Of a stretch of 64,000 nucleotides of DNA, positions 57,715 through 64,000 are shown in pieces. A program made the translations under genes and the position numbers. The DNA comes from DUZB01 sp963747555. Lineage in GTDB: Bacteria; Desulfobacterota; DSM-4660; Desulfatiglandales; Desulfatiglandaceae. Location of the stretch: contig CAVVFZ010000025.1 of assembly GCA_963747555.1 (NCBI GenBank), forward strand, positions 124,001 to 188,000. The letters are read 5' to 3'. Position 1 is the stretch's first letter. Each line of letters starts with the position of its first letter. Under the pieces are notes generated by a model, which made no database searches, had not been told where the DNA came from, and saw only the letters and a list, made by a program, of their open reading frames with translations.

Positions 57715-59679
57715 ATGGCCGAAGAGCAAGCTGAGCAGGTGGTCTCCGAAGAGCCCGAGAAACTCCAGGGTGAACCGAAAGAGTCCGATGATGAAGAACT
57801 CACGGGGAAGGCGTTTCTGGCACTGGGTTTGACCTCCCTTGGGGTCGTTTTCGGCGATATCGGCACCAGCCCTCTTTACGCCTTCCGGGAGTGCTTTTTG
57901 GGTCACGCCCGAATAGAGCCGACGCCCGCCAATGTCTTGGGCATGCTTTCTCTGATCTTCTGGTCGCTCATCCTCGTCATTTCGGTCAAGTATCTCCTGT
58001 ACGTGGTTCGGGCCGATAATGGCGGAGAGGGGGGCATCCTTGCACTGATGGCACTCGTTTCCCCGTGGAATCGAAACAGAGCCTCCGCAAGACGATTCAT
58101 CGCGACGATCGGCGTATTCGGCGCGGCGCTGCTCTATGGGGACGGCATGATCACGCCGGCTATCTCCGTCTTGAGTGCGGTGGAGGGCCTCGAGGTGGCA
58201 ACAACGGCATTCGACCCCTATGTGATTCCGATCACCGTGTTCATCCTGATATTGTTATTCGTCTTTCAGAGACGGGGTACGGCCGGGGTGGGCTCCGTGT
58301 TCGGACCGGTGATGATTCTGTGGTTTTCCGTTCTGGGCCTTTTGGGCATCCTGGGCATTGCGAGACATCTTCAAGTCCTTGAAGCCGTCAGCCCCCTCCA
58401 TGCGGTCAGCTTCTTCCTCCGGAACGGTCTGAGCGGATTTTTGGTCCTCGGAGCGGTTTTCCTGGTGGTCACGGGAGGAGAAGCCCTTTACGCGGATCTG
58501 GGCCATTTCACCCGGCGTACCATTCGATTCGCGTGGTTCGCGTGTGTGCTTCCGGCCTTACTATTAAACTACTTCGGGCAAGGCGCGCTGCTCCTGGAAA
58601 ACCCTGAGTCCGTGACGCAACCCTTTTATCAACTCGTTCCGGGATGGGCGCTATATCCGGTCGTTCTGCTGGCCACCGTAGCCACGGTCATCGCCTCACA
58701 GGCCATCATCAGCGGCGCTTTTTCTCTTACGAGACAGGCAGCTTTTCTTGGTCTGTTCCCGCGCGTGCGCATCGTACAGACATCTTCAAAAAGGGCCGGT
58801 CAAATCTACATCCCAAGCATCAATTGGATCCTCATGATCGCGACCGTGAGCCTCGTGCTCGTGTTCCAACAGTCGAGCAAAATCGCCGCGGCATATGGCG
58901 TTGCGGTATCGACCACGATGGTCATCACTACCTTGCTCGCCTATGTGGTTGCACGGGAAAACTGGGAGTGGCCGCGGCTCTCCGCGGTGCTGATTACCGC
59001 GGGATTCCTGATAGTGGATATGGCCTTCTTCGGAGCAAACATGTTCCGCATCAAAGAAGGGGGTTGGATCCCGTTGGCGGTCGCCGGGTTCTGCTTTCTG
59101 ATCATGTGGACCTGGAGACAGGGCCAAACCATCGTTTGGCAAAGACTTGCAAAAGACGCCATGTCGCTGGACGACTTCGTGAACATGATCGCCGAGCGTT
59201 CCCTTGCACGTGTCCCGGGCACGGCTGTTTTCATGTCCGGCGACGAATCGGTAATCCCGCCCATACTCCTGCGTCACGCAAAATCTAATCAGGTCCTGCA
59301 TGAACGGGTCATTCTGGTCACGGTTATCATCGAAGATACTCCGCGGGTCTGGTTGAGCAAACGGTCGGAAATCAAGGAACTGGGCCAGGGTATTTTTCAG
59401 GTCGTGCTTCATTTCGGCTTTATGCAGGATCCGGATGTGCCGAAGACGTTACGCTCCGTCCAACAGCAGTCCGATTCAGGCCTTGACCTTGAAAATTTTG
59501 GGGACCTGACCTACTTTGTGGGCGACGAGATCTTGATCCCCTCCAAAGAACGCCCCGGTATGCTTCCCTGGAGGGAGAAGCTTTTCGCGTTCATGGCGAG
59601 AAACGCCACCCAGCCGACGCCCTTCTATGGGCTTCCTCCGGAACAGGTGATCCGGTTCGGGATTGAAATTGAACTCTGA
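57715..59679 (+). CDS. kup: Kup-type potassium uptake protein
   Basis: 654 aa, inner membrane, K+/H+ symport. About 12 helices between residues 30 and 470, with the signature VVFGDIGTSPLYAFRECF near 48-65, GDGMITPAISVLSAVEGLE near 142-160 and GGEALYADLGHF near 255. The C-terminal cytoplasmic domain of about 170 residues is complete. ATG at 57715 with GAGG upstream. An acidic N-terminal extension of about 30 residues is common in the family. The ABC1 kinase gene follows after 45 bases. Confidence 0.95.
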   Translation: MAEEQAEQVVSEEPEKLQGEPKESDDEELTGKAFLALGLTSLGVVFGDIGTSPLYAFRECFLGHARIEPTPANVLGMLSLIFWSLILVISVKYLLYVVRADNGGEGGILALMALVSPWNRNRASARRFIATIGVFGAALLYGDGMITPAISVLSAVEGLEVATTAFDPYVIPITVFILILLFVFQRRGTAGVGSVFGPVMILWFSVLGLLGILGIARHLQVLEAVSPLHAVSFFLRNGLSGFLVLGAVFLVVTGGEALYADLGHFTRRTIRFAWFACVLPALLLNYFGQGALLLENPESVTQPFYQLVPGWALYPVVLLATVATVIASQAIISGAFSLTRQAAFLGLFPRVRIVQTSSKRAGQIYIPSINWILMIATVSLVLVFQQSSKIAAAYGVAVSTTMVITTLLAYVVARENWEWPRLSAVLITAGFLIVDMAFFGANMFRIKEGGWIPLAVAGFCFLIMWTWRQGQTIVWQRLAKDAMSLDDFVNMIAERSLARVPGTAVFMSGDESVIPPILLRHAKSNQVLHERVILVTVIIEDTPRVWLSKRSEIKELGQGIFQVVLHFGFMQDPDVPKTLRSVQQQSDSGLDLENFGDLTYFVGDEILIPSKERPGMLPWREKLFAFMARNATQPTPFYGLPPEQVIRFGIEIEL

Positions 59680-59724
59680 TTGTGTTCCATCGGACACAGA
59701 AACCGCGGCAAAAGGAAAACCCAA

Positions 59725-61377
59725 ATGGACCTCAAAACACTGACGAGTCTTGGCCGCTTCAAGGACATCGTCATGATCCTCATGAAATATGGATTTGACG
59801 ATCTCATCGATCGCCTTGAAATACCAGGTGTAGAGCTTCTCAAGAAAATACACAAGGTCGACCATGAGATGGGAACCTTTGAGAGGATACGTCGCGCTCT
59901 GGAAGATCTCGGACCCACTTTTGTCAAGATCGGTCAGATTATGAGTCTCAGGCCCGACCTCATCCCTCCCGCCTTGATTGATGAACTCAGTAAACTTCAG
60001 GATGAGGTAGCTCCTCTGGAGTTTTCACGAATAAAGGAGGAGGTGGAAAGGAGCACCGGGCGGCCCCTGCACGAAAACTTTTCCGTCTTTGACGCCGAAC
60101 CACTGGCCGCGGCCTCCGTCTCTCAGGTTCACCGGGGTGTTTTGAAGGAGGGGGGACTTATTGTGTGCATTAAGGTGCAACGACCCGGCATTCGCTCGAA
60201 GATTAAAAGGGATCTTGATATTTTGGCCGCTCTGGTGGGCCAGCTTCACGAGCGGATCGAAAATCTGAAAACCCATGACCTTCCGAACCTCGTTCGCGTG
60301 ACCAGACGGACGCTCCTTCGTGAACTCGATTTTAAGAGAGAAGCGCGCAATATGAAGATTGCACGCGGCTATGCCAGTGAGTACCCTGACATAATCATCC
60401 CTCTGGTTTACGAAAAATATTGCAATGAACACCTTCTGGTCATGGAGTTTATCCAGGGAACCAGGGTGAGAGATTTGGAGAAAGATACTTGTGCCGATCC
60501 TGAGTCGCTCGCCAAGAAAGGTTTAAGGGCGGCCATAATACAAATTCTTGAGGATGGATTTTTTCACGCCGATCCGCATCCGGGAAACCTTTTGATCACC
60601 GAGGAGGAATGTATCTGCCTCTTGGACTGGGGAATGACCGGCCGTCTCTCCGAAAGGGATCGCTTCGAACTGATTGATCTCTTGAAGTCGGTGGTGGATA
60701 ACGACGGCGAGGCGCTGCTGCACGCGCTTTTGCAGCTTGGCAGCGCCCAGGAAGTAGTTGATCAAAGAGGTATGGAAAGGGATCTCCTCGACATTTTAGA
60801 TTCCTACTCCGCCGTTCCTATTAAAGAGATGAACATCGGTCAATTGCTGCTGGCCATCACCGAATTGCTCAGGACATACCGTTTGAGGTTGCCCCCGGAC
60901 CTCATTCTGATGATCAAGGCACTGGTTACCGCCGAAGGGACGGCGCGCCTCATCTATCCGGACCTGGATGTCGTTTCCGAAGCCAAAGGGTATATATCCA
61001 GTCTGGCGTTGGAACGTTTTAAACCCGAGACGCTCTGGCGCAGCCTTCGTTTTACGATGTCCCAATTTCTTGCCCTGCAGCAGGAGTTCCCCATGCGTCT
61101 GATGCGGATTCTGAACAAGGCGGACAAGGGCGAACTTACCATGGGTTTCAGGCATGAAAACCTGGAGGGTCTCAGACACACCCTCGATAACACCATCAAT
61201 CGTTTGACTTTCGGCATCATTATCGGGGCGATGATCATTGGCTCTTCCATGATCATTACCACCGGAATCGGTCCCCTGCTATTCGGCTATCCCGCGCTGG
61301 GGGTTGTTGGATATATTATCTCGGGGGTTATTGGGTTTTGGCTTATCTATAACATTATACGCCGCCGTAAATTCTGA
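59725..61377 (+). CDS. ABC1/UbiB-family atypical kinase
   Basis: 550 aa. Family signatures: KxGQ-type motif (FVKIGQIMSLRPDLIP near 85), the alanine-rich loop AAASVSQVHRG near 140, the Lys of CIKVQRPG, DGFFHADPHPGN near 286 and CLLDWGMTG. Two C-terminal hydrophobic segments (about 492-515 and 525-545) anchor it to the membrane. The family acts in ubiquinone or other lipid metabolism as an ATPase/kinase; no ubiquinone genes are nearby, so a stress or lipid role is possible. The ATG at 59725 is the first that fits the family N-terminus. Confidence 0.92.
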   Translation: MDLKTLTSLGRFKDIVMILMKYGFDDLIDRLEIPGVELLKKIHKVDHEMGTFERIRRALEDLGPTFVKIGQIMSLRPDLIPPALIDELSKLQDEVAPLEFSRIKEEVERSTGRPLHENFSVFDAEPLAAASVSQVHRGVLKEGGLIVCIKVQRPGIRSKIKRDLDILAALVGQLHERIENLKTHDLPNLVRVTRRTLLRELDFKREARNMKIARGYASEYPDIIIPLVYEKYCNEHLLVMEFIQGTRVRDLEKDTCADPESLAKKGLRAAIIQILEDGFFHADPHPGNLLITEEECICLLDWGMTGRLSERDRFELIDLLKSVVDNDGEALLHALLQLGSAQEVVDQRGMERDLLDILDSYSAVPIKEMNIGQLLLAITELLRTYRLRLPPDLILMIKALVTAEGTARLIYPDLDVVSEAKGYISSLALERFKPETLWRSLRFTMSQFLALQQEFPMRLMRILNKADKGELTMGFRHENLEGLRHTLDNTINRLTFGIIIGAMIIGSSMIITTGIGPLLFGYPALGVVGYIISGVIGFWLIYNIIRRRKF

Positions 61378-61402
61378 TTTTGGATTCGTCCGAATCTTGG
61401 AA

Positions 61403-61448
61403 ATGGATGGTTCACCCCATTTTGGCCCGACAGTATCGCGATTAGAAT
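61403..61448 (+). promoter_or_regulatory. Weak CCCCAT-like site
   Basis: ATGGATGGTTCACCCCAT, 21 bases, TTAGAAT. The second half and spacing fit, but ATAC is ATGG. It precedes only the cold-shock-domain fragment. Confidence 0.3.
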
Positions 61449-61569
61449 ATACTGCCTGTGGGAGATTTCCCAGGGAAACCATTCCCCAGGCTCTTGGCTT
61501 GAAACCCTGGCCGATCGTAGATGCACAGAGTTTTCCTGAGATCAAACTGAAAGTTCACGTTGATCCGCG

Positions 61570-61752
61570 ATGACCCTATATTTTCATAAGAACAGTGTGC
61601 TTGGTGATGAATTCGAGAGACTTGAGCCGGGGACCGGTGTCAGGTACGTGGAAGAGCAGGGAGAGAAAGGCCCGCAGGCCAGCACCATACAAATCATGGA
61701 CAAACCGGGAGTTACACTGGAAGAAGAACAGAACCTTCCAGGCCTGCTATGA
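61570..61752 (+). pseudogene. Cold-shock-domain fragment (HPF-CSD type)
   Basis: 60 codons: LYFHKNSVLGDEFERLEPGT, then VRYVEEQGEKGPQASTIQIM, matching the second half of the cold-shock domain found at the end of some long hibernation-promoting-factor (RaiA/HPF) proteins. The HPF domain and the first strands are missing. An upstream stretch just after the ABC1 stop (DFGFVRILEMDG) resembles the missing first half (GFGFI...DG) in another frame, which would imply a 160-base insertion; this is uncertain. Confidence 0.5.
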
Positions 61753-62065
61753 TGTAGGGAAATCGCATATCCTGATTCCGTGTTTCTCCTGCTTTCTTCT
61801 TCATTGTCCGGCTGCTTTCTCCTGGCTTTCCATGTTTGCCGCGGAATTGTTCCAGGTCTTCTTTGATAGCGCCTTCGATCTCCGTGGTTTTTAAAAAATT
61901 GCGATACGCGTCCGCTGTGATGGGAAAACCATCCGGAACGCGAATGCCTTCCCCTTTCAGGGCACTGATCATCTCACTGGGTGAAGCGTTTTTTCCGCCG
62001 ACCCTGTCCATGTCTTAGGAGGAGAGATCCCCAAACCACACAACATTCTGGTTTTCAAAGCTCAT
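61712..62065 (-). pseudogene. ppsA: PEP synthase N-terminal fragment
   Basis: AAGGAG precedes an ATG at 62065. The frame reads VVWFGDLSS, stops at TAA 62015-62017, and continues DMDRVGGKNASPSEMISALK, then VPDGFPITADAYRNFL: the N-terminus of phosphoenolpyruvate synthase. Similarity fades after about 85 residues, and the frame ends at 61712 overlapping the cold-shock fragment. More than 85 percent of the gene is gone. It is a relic. Confidence 0.85.
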
Positions 62066-62082
62066 GCATTTCTCCTTTTGCT

Positions 62083-62763
62083 TTACATTTTAAAGAGTTC
62101 CATAACTTCTTTTTCACTCAGGTCATACCAATGTCGATAGGCCTCGGCTACGGCAAAAAAAGGCCTGGTTCGAATGTTGGCACAATAGATCTTATCCGCC
62201 TCCCTTGATATGGCATCAATAGATCGTTGCGGGGCCGTTGGAACGGCCACTACTGTTTCATAGGCTTTTGCTTTTTTCACCATATGGATCGACGCGAGCA
62301 TGGTGAACCCTGAGGCCAGACCATCATCCACCAGGATGGCGCTCTTCCCTGCCAGGTCGGGAAAAGGACGATCTTGGCGAAACAACCGGTTTCTTTTTTC
62401 AAGTTCCACGGCAACCCGCCTTTTTTCGGCCTCAATCTGCGAAGCGCTCAACCCCAGCTGCGATAACAGACTATTATTAAAGAAGGTCGTGCCATCCAGG
62501 GTCATGGCGCCGAAGCCGGCTTCCGTATTGCCGGGAATCTGCAATTTTCTTACAATCATCAGATCAAGCGGCAAACCCAATGTTTCCCTTACCTTTATTC
62601 CTACCGGGACGCCGCCCGAAGGAATGGCCAGAATCATGCCGTCTTCACGATGAGCGTACCTGGACTGCAACATCCGTCCAAGGGTCTCTCCGGCTTCAAA
62701 ACGATCCGTAAATATTTGCCGTTGCTCGCGCAGTTCCTCTATCTCAAAAATTTCGGGTTTCAT
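62083..62763 (-). CDS. Phosphoribosyltransferase-domain protein
   Basis: 226 aa type I PRTase-fold protein. IPSGGVPVGIKVRETL near 48, LMIVRKLQIPGNTEAGFGA near 72, and the PRPP-binding loop SAILVDDGLASGFTM near 145. This family (often annotated as PRTase or as part of alpha/beta hydrolase fusions) has no assigned substrate. I place the start at 62763, where GGAGGTGATC lies seven bases upstream, rather than nine bases earlier. It lies 86 bases after the flavin reductase gene on the same strand. Confidence 0.88.
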   Translation of the reverse strand: MKPEIFEIEELREQRQIFTDRFEAGETLGRMLQSRYAHREDGMILAIPSGGVPVGIKVRETLGLPLDLMIVRKLQIPGNTEAGFGAMTLDGTTFFNNSLLSQLGLSASQIEAEKRRVAVELEKRNRLFRQDRPFPDLAGKSAILVDDGLASGFTMLASIHMVKKAKAYETVVAVPTAPQRSIDAISREADKIYCANIRTRPFFAVAEAYRHWYDLSEKEVMELFKM

Positions 62764-62849
62764 TTTGATCACCTCCCTTTGCCTTACATTTCAACGGAAC
62801 TCGAACCCAGGAGGTAGGGCAAAATTTTGGCCGCCCTGATGCGGATTTT

Positions 62850-64000
62850 TCATTTTTCTCCGCAGGCCCTCCCTTTCAGGTGAAAGAAAAACTTCAGGCC
62901 TTTCTTTACCTTGTCGGAAAAAATCTTGGGGGAAAAATATGTGCCCGCTACCCGCTTATTGATTTCTCCAAGCGTGGGATATGGGTGGACGGCAGATGCC
63001 AGGGTGGAAAGCTTCACCTTCCCGTTTAAAACGGCTACCCATTCATTGAGCAGCTCTCCTGCCTGCGGTCCCAGGATCTGGACGCCCAAGGGCTTTTCCT
63101 TTTCATCCAGGATCATCTTTATCTTTCCGACCTTTTCCCCCTCCGCAAGACTTCGGTCATTGTCTATGAACGCTTCGGTCCAAACGGAATATTTAATCCC
63201 GGCGGCCTTGGCCGCCTTTTCATTCATCCCGATGCTCGCAAGCTCGGGGTCCGTATACGTACACCAGGGCAGAAAGGTGTAGTTTGCCCTTCTGGGAAGA
63301 TGAAAAATAGCGTTGCTGATTACAATGCCTCCTTCATATCCCGCGGCATGAGTAAATTGATGGGTCCCTGTCGCATCCCCCGCGGCATAGATGTGCCTTT
63401 GGGTTGTCCGCAGTCTGTCATCCGTTTTCAGGCCTTTTCCATTAAATTCGACACCGATAGCCTCAAGGCCTAAACCCTCCAGATTCGACGTTCTTCCCAT
63501 GGCCACCAATATTTTCTCGGCCCGCAAGGCTGCTTCTTTTCCATTTTCGGCCTTTATCAGCACTTCTCTTTCGGAGCCCTGGTTGCTTGTCCGGATGATG
63601 GATGCGTTTAAATGAAACAGGACGCCATCGGAACGTAAAACATTCATGACCGCATCAGCCATGTCCTTGTCCTCTTTGCTCAGAATCTGGCCGCTTCTCT
63701 GGATGACGACTACTTGTGTTCCCAAGCGATTGAAGGACTGGGCCATTTCCATGGCAATGGGTCCGGCGCCGAGAATAATCATGGATTTCGGCAGGTGATC
63801 CAGTGAGAAGATTTCCTTATTGGTGATATGTGGGGTCTTATTCAGCCCCTCAATGGGAGGAATCCCCGGCGACGAGCCTGTCGAAATCACCCAGTTTTTC
63901 GCTGAATACGGGTTCGCGTTGAGTCGTATGGTATGTTCGTCGGTGAATGCGGGGGTTCCGAATTCCACCTTGGCGCCCAGAGAGCAAAATCTTTCTTCGG
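62850..64000 (-). CDS. FAD-dependent pyridine nucleotide-disulphide oxidoreductase, 5' end outside window
   Basis: At least 383 codons; the frame is open to the window edge, so the N-terminal FAD domain with the redox CxxxxC is not visible. Seen: STGSSPGIPPIEG, NAD motif ILGAGPIAMEMAQSFNRLGT, the FAD-binding ATG-type GDAT motif (YAAGDATGTHQFTHAAGYEG), and the dimerisation domain with a C-terminal HPYPTLGE, matching mercuric reductase/dihydrolipoamide dehydrogenase relatives. The tail adds basic residues (KVKKGLKFFFHLKG). The substrate is unknown; it is often found with membrane SNARE-like (DedA) proteins, not seen here. Confidence 0.85.
   Translation of the reverse strand, partial: EERFCSLGAKVEFGTPAFTDEHTIRLNANPYSAKNWVISTGSSPGIPPIEGLNKTPHITNKEIFSLDHLPKSMIILGAGPIAMEMAQSFNRLGTQVVVIQRSGQILSKEDKDMADAVMNVLRSDGVLFHLNASIIRTSNQGSEREVLIKAENGKEAALRAEKILVAMGRTSNLEGLGLEAIGVEFNGKGLKTDDRLRTTQRHIYAAGDATGTHQFTHAAGYEGGIVISNAIFHLPRRANYTFLPWCTYTDPELASIGMNEKAAKAAGIKYSVWTEAFIDNDRSLAEGEKVGKIKMILDEKEKPLGVQILGPQAGELLNEWVAVLNGKVKLSTLASAVHPYPTLGEINKRVAGTYFSPKIFSDKVKKGLKFFFHLKGRACGEK

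Noticed and set aside
1..64000. CRISPR arrays, tRNA or rRNA genes, prophage
   Set aside because: No regularly spaced short repeats, cloverleaf-like sequences, rRNA signatures or phage structural genes were recognised.

Overview
The window looks like a chromosome segment of a strictly anaerobic, sulfur-cycling deltaproteobacterium (Desulfobacterota, sulfate reducer or syntroph type). The pointers are two desulfoferrodoxins, rubrerythrin and other ferritin-like proteins, a hemerythrin, a CooS-type CO dehydrogenase homologue, a group 3b-type [NiFe] (sulf)hydrogenase, class I DhnA-type aldolase, persulfide dioxygenase/rhodanese and two iscU-iscS pairs. No rRNA, tRNA, phage or CRISPR was seen. The taxonomic reading is inference from gene content.

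Layout. 0.3-5.5 kb: a small unknown gene and a frame-damaged HSP20, then iscU1-iscS1 convergent with a thioredoxin, and a divergent cysteinyl-tRNA synthetase relative. 5.5-12 kb: hemerythrin and hybrid kinase, desulfoferrodoxin copy 1, small metal-ribbon proteins, coiled-coil protein. 12-24 kb: a 1071-residue transporter-HEAT-cNMP fusion, SDR, ferritin-like protein, 5'-truncated P-type ATPase, patatin, rubrerythrin, then a leftward tusA-iscS2-iscU2 operon. 24-29 kb: a decayed stretch followed by sensor kinase and regulators. 29-34 kb: aldolase, desulfoferrodoxin copy 2, MBL-rhodanese. 34-48 kb: membrane proteins (MscS, DUF2254, P3A proton ATPase), a secreted glycosidase, a secreted PKD protein and PolX. 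48-57.5 kb: CooS, Pcm, a CDF transporter and the hydrogenase operon. 57.5-64 kb: Kup, an ABC1 kinase, several gene fragments, a phosphoribosyltransferase and a partial flavin disulfide reductase.

Three things tie the window together. First, at least thirteen intergenic sites on both strands share an 18-bp box, ATAC - 8 bases - (C/A)CC(C/T)AT, and most are followed exactly 21 bases later by a CTATNAT-like -10 element. They precede stress, iron, sulfur and redox genes and, through operons, probably the hydrogenase and tusA-iscS2-iscU2. This looks like one undescribed regulon. Second, a family of about 255-bp three-tiered palindromic elements is scattered through the intergenic DNA (five full copies, three single arms), often touching stop codons. 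Third, the sulfur-assembly genes are odd: both cysteine desulfurase homologues lack the PLP lysine (Ser in one, Asp in the other, the latter as reported for Archaeoglobus fulgidus IscS), and both IscU proteins carry extra C-terminal domains.

Many genes are broken by single-base frameshifts (HSP20, a sensor kinase, MBL-rhodanese, both hydrogenase subunits) or survive only as fragments (P-type ATPase, CheB/CheR, 6-phosphogluconolactonase, CPA1 antiporter, PEP synthase, cold-shock domain). The clustered single-base shifts could be consensus errors in the assembly. The truncations cannot be explained that way.
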